In this document: piece after piece, positions 7,362 to 15,700 of the stretch | Layout: every line of letters begins with the position of its first letter | Numbering within the stretch: position 1 is the stretch's first letter | Assembly: GCA_022573485.1 (NCBI GenBank) | Contig: JACZTW010000033.1 | Coordinates: forward strand, 1-17,810 | From: Planctomycetota bacterium | GTDB lineage: Bacteria; Planctomycetota; Phycisphaerae; UBA1845; CAIVHJ01 | Direction: 5' to 3' | Length of the DNA: 17,810 bases | Made by a program: the position numbers and the translations under genes | The notes under the pieces: model-generated | The model's database searches: none | What the model saw: the letters and a program-made list of their open reading frames with translations, nothing else | Told to the model about the DNA's origin: nothing

Positions 7362-7883
7362 TTAGGATCCCGACGCGAAGACGATGTTTCGGAAGATTCG
7401 ATCGGGGCCGGCGCCGATATTCACTCGCCGAATTGCATTGAAGCAATTGACCACGTGATCCCAGCGCACGTCACCCTCGGGAAAAATAACCACGGGCGTA
7501 TCTTGATCGAATCCCGGTTTGTCGAGGAGCCCCTCGAGCAGCGGCGTCAAGTCCAGAAAGGTGGCCGGCTGCCGGCGCCAGTTGTCGATCGCAATTCGAT
7601 AATCGCTGGGTCCTTCGCCAATCTCGTGAATCCGAATCTTGATGGGGCTGATGGGCAGCGGCGTGGCATCGAGTACGCCCTGGTCGGTCGGGACTTCGGA
7701 GGGCAGAATCCCCTCCGCCGTTTTGAACGTCGTCGCGACCAGAAAGAAAATCAGGAGGTTGAACGTGATATCGATCGCCGGCGTCAGATTGACGGTCATG
7801 ACCGCAGAGTTGCGTCGGCGCTTCTTTCGCGGCGTCTCAAAATGAATCGTTGAATCGTCCGGTCTTACGCCGAATTCTGCCAC
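7362..7883 (-). CDS. ExbD/TolR family protein, second copy
   Basis: A 173-residue stator protein of a proton-driven ExbB/ExbD-type motor in the inner membrane. A basic cytoplasmic N-terminus (RKKRRRN, 19-25) leads into NLTPAIDITFNLLIFFLVAT (residues 32-51), where Asp38 is the conserved proton-path Asp of ExbD/TolR. The periplasmic domain runs from about 55 to 173 and ends with the expected beta-alpha pattern (VVIFPEGDVRWDHVVNCFNA). It starts at GTG 7883 with AAGGGAG 7 nt upstream, 12 nt after the first exbD, and abuts the downstream TPR gene. The substrate or force-receiving partner is not identified; no tonB or tolA is in the window, so no symbol is given. Confidence 0.92.
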   Translation of the reverse strand: MAEFGVRPDDSTIHFETPRKKRRRNSAVMTVNLTPAIDITFNLLIFFLVATTFKTAEGILPSEVPTDQGVLDATPLPISPIKIRIHEIGEGPSDYRIAIDNWRRQPATFLDLTPLLEGLLDKPGFDQDTPVVIFPEGDVRWDHVVNCFNAIRRVNIGAGPDRIFRNIVFASGS

Positions 7884-7895
7884 GTCTGAACTCCC

Positions 7896-8348
7896 TTAAT
7901 CTTCAACCTCGGCGGCGATGTTCATGATCTCGATGCCGGCCTTGGCAACCGCTTGCATGGCAGCACGCACGCCGTTGTACGTGACGTTTCGATCCGCGCG
8001 AAGGAGAACCTGCACGTCCGGCCGAGCCTCTTTCACGGCGCGCAGACGCTGCTCCAGTTCAGCGGTCGTCTCAATGGAGATGGGCCCGAGCAAGTATTGA
8101 ACACTTGGCTTTCCTCCCGGCGTGCGGCCCGCATTTCGACAGTTCAGCACCACACGATCCGGCAGTTCGACGGCTTTCGCCAAACTCTTGTCCGGCTCGG
8201 GCAGTTCAACCAGGATATTGTCGGCCGATATGAACTGGCTCACCAACACAAAGAAGATGATCAAGAGGAAGACGATATCGACCATGGAAGTCATGTTCAC
8301 TTGCATCGGTCGATCGGGTTTGATTTGGCTTGGATTTCTAATTGCCAC
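7896..8348 (-). CDS. exbD: ExbD/TolR family protein, first copy
   Basis: A 150-residue biopolymer transport protein. The membrane helix is NMTSMVDIVFLLIIFFVLVS (residues 18-37) with the essential Asp24. The periplasmic domain has the typical ExbD ending: VQVLLRADRNVTYNGVRAAM and then AKAGIEIMNIAAE. It starts at GTG 8348 with AGGAG 6 nt upstream and follows exbB by 33 nt, the largest gap in the operon. It differs clearly from the second ExbD just downstream in length and sequence, so the two are not a recent duplication and may form a mixed ExbD dimer, as is common in gene pairs of this type. Confidence 0.94.
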   Translation of the reverse strand: MAIRNPSQIKPDRPMQVNMTSMVDIVFLLIIFFVLVSQFISADNILVELPEPDKSLAKAVELPDRVVLNCRNAGRTPGGKPSVQYLLGPISIETTAELEQRLRAVKEARPDVQVLLRADRNVTYNGVRAAMQAVAKAGIEIMNIAAEVED

Positions 8349-8381
8349 CGGCCGCTCCTGTTCAGAAGGGAAACGCCCTCG

Positions 8382-9230
8382 TTACGTCTGAACTTTGCCC
8401 ACGGCGGCGGGTGCCGGCGGGTTGGTAACCGCTCGTCTCTGCGTCGGTTCCTTGGATGCTCTCAAGGTGCCGCGCCCGATCGGTTTGAAGTACTGAATGA
8501 ACTGTTCCGACTGCACAGCGCACTCCGCGAGCAGGCCGTCGATCCGATTCCGCATCAAATGGAATACGGAGAGTGCCGGGATCGCCACGAGAAGCCCCCA
8601 AAATGTGGTCACCAGGGCGATCGAAATCCCCGCTGCGAGCGCCTTGGGATCGGGAGCGCCGCCCAATTCAACGATGGCGCTGAACGTCTTGATCATGCCG
8701 TACACCGTGCCGAACAATCCGATCATCGGGGCCACGTTGCCAATGATGTTCAAATACTCGATGCGACGGAACAGGCTCGCTGCCCTGGTTTCCATCACTT
8801 CCTCCATGGCCCGTTCCATCACCGGCAGGCCGCTGTTGGCCTGACTCAGGCCTGAGTGCAGCACCGCTGCCAACAGGCTTGGATCCTGAGCGGTCACTTC
8901 CAATACTTCTTTGTACTTCCGTTGCTCGATCAGTTCGCCGAGCGTTATTTTGAGCTGATCCGGCAGCAGGGCCCCTCGACGAATGTGGAGGAAATGATCG
9001 ACGCATAGACCAATGGTCAGCCCCGACAGCGGCAGCAAGATGAAGTACGTGATCATGCCGCCGTCTCTGACGAAGTGGTCGAAAGCGCTCGTCTCGGTCG
9101 CCTGCTGCTGCGCGCCTGTGCTCTGGGCCGTGCAGATATCCGCCAAACAAAGCAGTAGGACAGCCGATAAGACCATCGCGGACCACTTCGGCCGGGTGTT
9201 TGAACGCTTGATCGGGAGCAACGTTTCCAT
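8382..9230 (-). CDS. exbB: ExbB/TolQ/MotA-family proton channel protein
   Basis: A 282-residue inner-membrane proton channel subunit that works with ExbD. Residues 17-36 look like a cleavable signal or extra N-terminal helix (MVLSAVLLLCLADICTAQ), frequent in ExbB proteins outside Proteobacteria. Three family helices follow at about 58-78, 162-185 and 204-226. The hallmark NVAPMIGLFGTVYGMIKTF (165-183) and the third helix ISIALVTTFWGLLVAIPAL (202-220) are both intact. A Pro/Ala-rich cytoplasmic tail ends the protein. It starts at ATG 9230 with AGGTAGGA upstream, 8 nt after the TPR gene. With two ExbD genes downstream it should form a complete energising motor. Confidence 0.95.
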   Translation of the reverse strand: METLLPIKRSNTRPKWSAMVLSAVLLLCLADICTAQSTGAQQQATETSAFDHFVRDGGMITYFILLPLSGLTIGLCVDHFLHIRRGALLPDQLKITLGELIEQRKYKEVLEVTAQDPSLLAAVLHSGLSQANSGLPVMERAMEEVMETRAASLFRRIEYLNIIGNVAPMIGLFGTVYGMIKTFSAIVELGGAPDPKALAAGISIALVTTFWGLLVAIPALSVFHLMRNRIDGLLAECAVQSEQFIQYFKPIGRGTLRASKEPTQRRAVTNPPAPAAVGKVQT

Positions 9231-9238
9231 GAATGATC

Positions 9239-10315
9239 CTACCTCGATTGCGATCTCAGCTTCTCGGCACTTTGGACAGCCGCGTCGGCGAGCCGAAAGA
9301 CCTCGTCATTGGCGCCCGCCAGTTCCTTGCAGCCTTCGTAGAGTTCGATGGCCTTGGAAATGCGGCTAATCTTTTCGTGAACCTGGCCCGCCATATACAT
9401 GCTCTGTGCGCACAGCGTGCTCTTGGGAAAATGAATGACCACACGCATGAACGCCAGCCCGGCCCGAACATACTCATCGCGGCTCTGCGCCAAGCCATAA
9501 AGGCAGCGCCCTTTCAGAAACATCAATGGTGGCAAGAAGCGCTCTCCGGCGTCGGACAGTGCCTCGTCGAGGTGTCCCAGCGCTGTCTCATACTGCTCGT
9601 GCTTGATCTCCACCCGGATCGCAATGATCTGCAACCGATATCGGGCGTCCTGGCCTTTGTGGCTGCGGAGGCGCGCAATCACTTCCCGAGCGATTCTTTC
9701 AGCTTGATCGCTTTCGGTCTGTTCGAGAATCGTGAGGCGCAGAGCCTCCAATTGCCAGTAAGCACGCTGGTCCGCGATTTTCGGCAGTGTTTCTTCGAGG
9801 AGCCGCAGCGCCTCGTCGAAGCGCTTCGCTGTGACGCCCTTGAAGTTGCTCGGCATGAACAGATCCGCTTTTTCCGGGAGCGCCTGGCTGATGGTGATGT
9901 ACATCTTGACCGCGAGATCAAAATCTCCGGCGGCGTCGCACGCCTGTATGTAACGAATCCGGATGAGATTTTTCCAAAAGCCGCGTGCCCGGCCTAGTGC
10001 TTTTTCGTATTTCTGCGCCGCGTCGTGGTACCGGCGCTGCTGGAACGCTTGCTCGGCCCGATTGAACTCTTCGAACCGGTCAACCGAATCAACATAGATC
10101 GCTTCGATATCCGTGAGCTTCCTCGCGACCGGGTCGCCTTTCGCGTTTGAGAAGATCACGAATTCCCCGTCGAAGTGACGCACGCTGGCTTCGGGATAAA
10201 CTCGAGCCGTGGTGTGGATCTTGTCTGCCCGAGCGCTGCGGGGCGCGCACAGGAACGCCAGGCCCGCAAGCAGGACAAACGCTGCATCTGTACGTTTGAA
10301 TCTAGTCCAAGTCAT
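9239..10315 (-). CDS. Exported TPR protein between VWA and exbB
   Basis: A 358-residue protein with a signal peptide (residues 1-30, hydrophobic core DAAFVLLAGLAFL, ending SARA before DKIH). Residues 31-75 form a small beta-rich segment (a run ending VRHFDGEFVIFSNAKGDPVA) that resembles the short dG-type module placed before TPRs in planctomycete ExbBD operons. From about residue 80 on, TPR-like helices follow, for example FEEFNRAEQAFQQRRYHDAA and AGLAFMRVVIHFPKSTLCAQ, the latter like an Tol-associated YbgF/CpoB-style repeat. ATG 10315 lies inside the end of the VWA gene (14 nt overlap) with only a weak GAAG upstream, so translation is probably coupled to it. A periplasmic scaffold role is inferred. 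Confidence 0.85.
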   Translation of the reverse strand: MTWTRFKRTDAAFVLLAGLAFLCAPRSARADKIHTTARVYPEASVRHFDGEFVIFSNAKGDPVARKLTDIEAIYVDSVDRFEEFNRAEQAFQQRRYHDAAQKYEKALGRARGFWKNLIRIRYIQACDAAGDFDLAVKMYITISQALPEKADLFMPSNFKGVTAKRFDEALRLLEETLPKIADQRAYWQLEALRLTILEQTESDQAERIAREVIARLRSHKGQDARYRLQIIAIRVEIKHEQYETALGHLDEALSDAGERFLPPLMFLKGRCLYGLAQSRDEYVRAGLAFMRVVIHFPKSTLCAQSMYMAGQVHEKISRISKAIELYEGCKELAGANDEVFRLADAAVQSAEKLRSQSR

Positions 10316-11288
10316 CTTCTGAAATAAATCGAAACTCGCCGCCGTTCTGGCGTGCGATTTGGCGCAAGAGATCTTCGCCGTTTCGCCTGAGGAATGCGAT
10401 CGTGTAGATCCGCACTTTCTGGTCCTTGTTCCACTTCTTCAATTGTTCCACGAGCGTGGGAGCAAACTCACCGTCGGTCAGGAAGTAAATGAGATCGGCC
10501 CCCTGCCGAATGGCCCGACTCATCGCCTTTGAGGGTTCGGTGCTTCCGCCGGCTTCAATCATCGACAGGAACTCGAAGGCCTGCTTCTTGTACTCTTTGA
10601 TCGCGTGCACGAATCTCTTCGGCGGTGCCTCAATCGGCGGCCCGCCGCTGAAGAAGATCACGTGAAACTGCTGCACGCGGTGCAGGCGATTGATGGAGCG
10701 CATCACTTCTTCTTTGACATAGTCCAGCTCATCAACCATCGAACCCGATCGATCGACCACGTAGCAAATCTTCCTGGCGTGCAGCGCACCCCGCCCAAGC
10801 CCGAAGAATGACGGTCCTTCGCCCAGGCCCGCAGTCGACAGACCATACTTCGTGAGATCCCCGCTGGCGGCCCCGGCGCCGATGCCGATGATCGAGATAT
10901 CACTCTTATTGACGGCAGTCACCTCGCTCAAGAGGTCGAGCTTCTGCTCCGCCGTGCTTTCTCGGTTGAGCGGCACGATCTCGTCAGGCCGTTGAAGATC
11001 CGGATTCTGCAAATCAGGAGCGATGGCATCATCCAAGTACTCCGTCAGCCGCGCTTCGGAAAGCGGCAGCGGTTCCTCCATGCCGGTGACACGAACCACC
11101 CAGACAACTAAAAACATCAGCAGGAAGATCATGACGTGGAAGACAAGCGAAATCGCCCATGGCAGGAGGGCGTTGAGGAACTGGCCCGGATCGTCGAGAA
11201 TAGAGCGGGCAAGATTGGGACCGGCTTGAGACGCCTGCTCGGAGGCCGCGCCGGAGACGGACGAAATCGATTGTTTGAGAACACCCAC
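10302..11288 (-). CDS. Membrane-anchored VWA-domain protein with TonB/TolA-like helix
   Basis: A 328-residue protein that opens the minus-strand operon. It has a soluble N-terminus (1-40), one membrane helix at about 42-65 and a periplasmic part. The helix contains Ser47-Leu-Val-Phe-His51 followed by VMIFLLMFLVVW, matching the S-x-x-x-H motif of TonB and TolA membrane helices. After an acidic linker and a Gly-rich stretch (GIGAGAASGDLTKYGL) comes a VWA domain with a complete MIDAS: Asp179, Ser181 and Ser183 in VVDRSGSM, Thr250 in AGGSTEPSKAM and Asp272 in YFLTDGEF. The domain should bind Mg2+ and a protein ligand. The start is GTG 11288, with AAGGG about 10 nt upstream. BatA/BatB proteins also pair VWA with TPR partners but have a different helix layout. 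The TonB-like role is inference. Confidence 0.88.
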   Translation of the reverse strand: MGVLKQSISSVSGAASEQASQAGPNLARSILDDPGQFLNALLPWAISLVFHVMIFLLMFLVVWVVRVTGMEEPLPLSEARLTEYLDDAIAPDLQNPDLQRPDEIVPLNRESTAEQKLDLLSEVTAVNKSDISIIGIGAGAASGDLTKYGLSTAGLGEGPSFFGLGRGALHARKICYVVDRSGSMVDELDYVKEEVMRSINRLHRVQQFHVIFFSGGPPIEAPPKRFVHAIKEYKKQAFEFLSMIEAGGSTEPSKAMSRAIRQGADLIYFLTDGEFAPTLVEQLKKWNKDQKVRIYTIAFLRRNGEDLLRQIARQNGGEFRFISEDDLD

Positions 11289-11565
11289 TGTGGCCGGCCC
11301 TTCAAGTCCTACTCACTGGTCGCGATCGGTTGACGTCGAGCGGAGGCCATCGAGGAAGGAACTTCACAGTCAAATTAACATCACTTAGTATTCACTAGTC
11401 TATGCGGATGCAAGGCTTGGGTCAAATCTGGGCGCTCGGACGCAATCGGCAACCCGCCCGTGCTGTTGGGTCGCAGAATGTCTCCCATGATTCCGTTCAA
11501 GAACCGTTGCATCCTGAGGAGCCTCGCCATACGCTAACCACGATGCATACCCGACGGAGGTGTCA
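11289..11565. other. Divergent intergenic region, no clear promoter
   Basis: It must hold the promoters of the minus-strand operon and of the plus-strand gene at 11566. The AT-richest part is at about 11365-11405. On the minus strand a TTGACT lies at 11368-11373 but has no -10 at a fitting distance. On the plus strand TTAACA at 11375-11380 is followed only by weak -10 candidates. No operator-like repeat or riboswitch was recognised. Confidence 0.4.
11556..11560 (+). promoter_or_regulatory. Ribosome binding site deciding the start at 11566
   Basis: GGAGG lies 5 nt before ATG 11566. An in-frame GTG at 11560 uses the last G of this site and therefore cannot be the start, so the protein begins at ATG 11566. 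Confidence 0.7.
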
Positions 11566-12630
11566 ATGCTGATTTGGACTCTCGCTGCTGCCCTGGCCGT
11601 CATGCCGCTTCCCGAGCAGACGGAACGTGAACTCGCCAAGCCCATACTCCCGCCACCGCTTGCTGAGGGAGCGTTTCCTGACGGCGTCACCACGGAGCAG
11701 GGTTATATCGACTGGCTGGCGGCGCAATATCAAAAGGTCGAGCGCGAGATCGAATCCGCTCCTCCTGCCGCAGCGGCCAGGGGCCGCGCCCATCTGGGGA
11801 ACTGGACGCTGGCGGTGCGCTGTGAGCCGCACCTCACGCGTCTGCTGCTGGGGATTGCCGAGGGGCCGGATATCGCTGCACTGGAAACGCTCAGCGAGGG
11901 CGCGCTGCGTCACCTCACCGCGGCACGTGAGCAATGGCCGGAAAATCACGGGGAACAGCTCGAAGACCTTGAGTTGATTACGAACTTCGGGCGGGCGCTC
12001 TCACTGTTCGCCCGTTCCAAACTAGGTCGGCCGGATCAGAAACTGACTGAGCAAGTGGCGAATGAGCTGGCGATCTGGATGGATGACGACCGCCGCGAGA
12101 TCGCCGATGCCGCAGTATTGTGGCACTGTGCGCTCCACCACGAGATCGGCAACTCGGAAAGAGCCTTGAAGACGTTGCCCCTGCCTCTGGCGCCGATCAA
12201 TGGGAGTACAACCGAACTATATTTGAGGGTGTTACGTTGTTCGATCCTCTCCGATTCGGGTAGCTCTTCGCTCGCGCTGGCACTCATTCTAAAAATGGAG
12301 GAGAGGCTGGAACGGTGGATTTCCGACGAACCCAGTCGGCAAGCGGCCTTGTGTACGCTCACTTGGTTTCGATTTAGGATTGCGCACTCGCACCACCCGG
12401 AGGGCGATGGGCTTTATCAAACCATCTGGCAAGATTGGGTAGCACGCGCCCGAGCGACGCTTGAGGATCCGGACGCCCCTTGCCGGCTGATTCGTTTGAC
12501 CGGCGCCATTCCTTTGCTGCTGGCGAAACCTGAACCCGGGTCGCAACCGGCGCCTGGGGTTGAGCCGCCTCCAGACAAGGCCGTTGAGCCGGTCTCCCAA
12601 CCCGCTGCCGGCGACGACTCGCAGCCGTAA
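11566..12630 (+). CDS. Unrecognised exported alpha-helical protein
   Basis: A 354-residue protein that I cannot assign to a family. The first 15 residues (MLIWTLAAALAVMPL) are a short signal peptide or anchor. The body is mostly helical, with heptad-like and helix-pair segments such as EQLEDLELITNFGRALSLFA and AVLWHCALHHEIGNSERALK that could be degenerate TPR-like repeats. The C-terminal 40 residues are Pro/Glu-rich and low in complexity (PGSQPAPGVEPPPDKAVEPV). No catalytic motif is visible. It stands alone on the plus strand, divergent from the VWA operon with 277 nt between starts, and converges with the protease gene across a shared hairpin. Divergent placement may mean common regulation, but no site was found. 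Confidence 0.75.
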   Translation: MLIWTLAAALAVMPLPEQTERELAKPILPPPLAEGAFPDGVTTEQGYIDWLAAQYQKVEREIESAPPAAAARGRAHLGNWTLAVRCEPHLTRLLLGIAEGPDIAALETLSEGALRHLTAAREQWPENHGEQLEDLELITNFGRALSLFARSKLGRPDQKLTEQVANELAIWMDDDRREIADAAVLWHCALHHEIGNSERALKTLPLPLAPINGSTTELYLRVLRCSILSDSGSSSLALALILKMEERLERWISDEPSRQAALCTLTWFRFRIAHSHHPEGDGLYQTIWQDWVARARATLEDPDAPCRLIRLTGAIPLLLAKPEPGSQPAPGVEPPPDKAVEPVSQPAAGDDSQP

Positions 12631-12635
12631 AAAGG

Positions 12636-12668
12636 CTGAGGGCCGAATCGCATGGATTCGGCCCTCAG
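12636..12668 (-). terminator. Shared hairpin terminator between convergent genes
   Basis: CTGAGGGCCGAATC (12636-12649) and GATTCGGCCCTCAG (12655-12668) form a perfect 14-bp stem with a 5-nt loop. Read on the minus strand the stem is followed by CCTTTTT, a fair U tract, so it is a good intrinsic terminator for the protease gene ending at 12701. On the plus strand it lies only 5 nt after the stop of the gene at 11566-12630 but is followed by TTGAAAG, so it would work there weakly or as a 3' stabilising hairpin. Confidence 0.85.
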
Positions 12669-12700
12669 TTGAAAGAAATCTTCAGATCGGCGCGTCGTTC

Positions 12701-15700
12701 TTAGCGTCGGCGCCTGAGCGTGTACTTCATGCTCATCATTCCGAGCAGCATCATCAGCAACTGTACCGCGCCCATCGGCCCACAGCCAAGGCCGCAGGTA
12801 CCGGGCTCGGCTTGGGATCCCCCGCCGCCGGTGTCGCCGCCGTCAACGGGACCGATCCCGGTGCCGTCGTTGGAAGTGGCTCCCTCGCCGACAATGATCC
12901 CGAGCAGCGCACTCCCTGTGGCGCCGGAGGTATCCCGAACAGTCAGCGTGATGGTGTATTGATCCGCCACGTTGAACGTATGGTTGAGCACCGACCCCGT
13001 TCCGACGGGCGTGCCGTCTCCGAACTCCCACTCATAGGTGAGCGGCTGGCCCTCAGGATCGAACGAACCGGTTCCGTCGAACCTGATCGCCAGCGGAGCG
13101 TCGCCATCGATACGGTCAACGAAAATCGTGGCGATCGGGTTGCTGGATTGGGTCACGATGATCGTGATCGGGGCGGACGTCTCGCGACGACCATCGCCGG
13201 CAATCGTCGTAGCCGTCGCCTGATACTCGCCCGGGCTGCGGTACGTATGGCTAATCGTGCCACTGGCAAGGCCCGGCACTGGAGGAGTGCCGTCGCCGAA
13301 ATCGACTTCCACGGTCACAGCCGCTCCATCGATGGCCCGCGATCCTTCCGTGCTGAACTCCACCATGAACGGCGCCATGCCCGTGACTTGGTCGGCGTCC
13401 GGATCGCCCACGACCGACAGCACCGCCTCCAGGTTGGGATCGTCCACCGGCCCCTCGTCACCTTCGAGCAACACTGTGATATCCAGTACGCGGACGGCTT
13501 GGGCGCCGGTGTCATCGGTGACAATCAGCTTCGGATGAACTTCGATCGCTTCCAAGCCGTCGTTGACGTACATGTGTGTGACATTGCGTCCGAACTTCAG
13601 CGTGCCCTGCGGATCCAGCTCCCAGCGGTAGGTCAGCGGGCCGGGGTTCTGTGATGTGGCAGTCGCCGAGAATGAAACTGTCAGCGGCGACGGGCCGATC
13701 GAAGGCACGGCGGAAATCTGCGTGATGGTCACGACACTGCCGGGTCCTAAAGTTGTGACGATGGTCGTGGAGGCTTCTCCGAAACTGGCCGGCCCCTGGT
13801 CGTCACGCACCGTCAAGCGGACCTCGAACGTGCCGACGTCGGTGTATTCGTGGATGATGAACTCGCCGCTGCCGCTGGTGCCGTCGCCGAAATTCCACTC
13901 GTAGGAGAGTTCGTCACCGTCCGGATCCGTGGAACCGCCGGCGTCGAAGATAACGGTCAGCGGAACCGTGCCGCCTCCGGGCGTCGCCGAGAAGGAGGCT
14001 ACCGGCGGTTGGTTTCCGGAGCTGACGGTGCCAAAAGCCACACAACTTGTCTGTCCGGTATCATCGGTCACCCGCAACGAGACGTACCACGTTCCCTCGG
14101 GGAACACATGGTCGATCTCAGGATCCGATTCCTCGACATCCGGGCCAATGGGACAGTTGCAGCAATTCGTAGGACCGTCGTAGTCGAAATCCCACTCATA
14201 TTTAGTGATCTCGCCGTCCGGATCAAATGACCCGCTGGCGTCAAGGTGGACCAGCAAAGGGGCGGGTCCCGCATTCGGCGTGGCCGTGAATTCCGCCACG
14301 GGCAGGTTATTGACAACCTCTATAGTCTTGACCGTCGAGCCGAAGCGGTAATGAGGCGCGCCTTCCGCGACAGTCAAGCGCACGGCATACGTGCCGGCCG
14401 TATCGAAGGTGAAGTTGGCCACCGGGCCGGTGGCATCGACTGTGCCATCGTTGCCAAGGTCCCACTCATAGGAGAGGATATTGGAGGATGGGCCGCTGTT
14501 CCCGTCGGTATCCGTTGACTGGCTGCCGTCGAACGTGATTGCCACAGGCGGGAAGCAGCAGGGATCCTGAGCCGAGCTCACCTCGATGATGGCCTGTGGG
14601 CCGGGATCGACTTGACCATTCAGTACCTCGACGGGCGCGCTGTACACCGTCAGGCCGGTGGTCACGAAGATGAAGCGGTCGCCGAGAGCGAAGTCATCTC
14701 CGATATTCGTGATCGTAAACCTGATGGCCGCTTCGGGGTTCAAAGTCGTGAACTGTCCGCCAGTGCTGGCACAGGCCAGCGGGCTGTCGGGATCGTCCGG
14801 ATCAACGTGCTGGACGCCGGAAACAGTTCCCTCGACCATCCACTCACCGTTGCCCCCGCACAATTGTTCACCGACATGAGTCACCACCCACGCTTCCAAG
14901 CGCGTGGAATTGGGGTCATCAACATTCTGTCTCACGAAATTGATCGTCAGACGACCCTCGCCGACGTTTTCGTCCGCCGAGATGCCCTGATAGTCGGCCT
15001 GCCCGCAGGCCCGATTCGGACCGGGCGTGGCGGCGTTTTCACAGAGGCCGTCATTCGCCGGAATGTCGTCGTTGGGGTCCAGGAACGCGTAGAAGCGATA
15101 CAGGCCGTCTTCCAATATCTGGCCTTCTCCCACGGGGACGAAGTACGTTTCCTGAGCGTTGCCTGCTGTTGCCTTGGCGATCGGCACTGCGTTCAGCTTG
15201 GTGCCGCTGTAGCACGCTGCGGTGCAGATACCGAGACCCTCGACCTCCAATTCATCGCCCGGGTTTGCAGGTTGAGCAAAGAGGGTCAGCGTGGTCCCTG
15301 CATGGAGGTCGTCCCAGCGGTAGATGATCGGGTATTGGTCATTGATGCTCTGGCCGCCCGCCGGTTGCAGGAACTGGAAGCTGGGAACGTCCTGGGGGAA
15401 CCACAGGAACGTGACTGACGAGCCCGACAGTTCATTATGAACGTCCAGGATTTCGATCCCGCTGGAGTCATTGGAAAGCTCCCACCAGCTATTGTTGGGA
15501 TTCGTGTCAATGTTCCAGTCGTCCTGGTTACAGTAGCCCGGGAACGGATCTCCGGCGTCACCGGTGTTGCCGCCCGCGTCGAAGGTCTTCTCCAGGCTGT
15601 GCTGGCCGTCGGCCTGCTCATACAGATAGCTGAAGTGACTTCCCCAACGCTGCTGGGCGGGTACGCCCTCTGCGTTGGCGGCGAGATCGGTGTGAAGCAG

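Noticed and set aside
7362..11288. Possible Zorya-type anti-phage system, because of the ExbB/MotA-like and ExbD/MotB-like pair
   Set aside because: The ExbD proteins are ordinary short ExbD/TolR types without a peptidoglycan-binding domain, and there is no helicase or nuclease partner like ZorC, ZorD or ZorE.
9239..11288. Bat (Bacteroides aerotolerance-type) operon from the VWA plus TPR pair
   Set aside because: No MoxR ATPase or DUF58 gene is present, and the VWA protein has an N-terminal TonB-like helix in place of the Bat arrangement.
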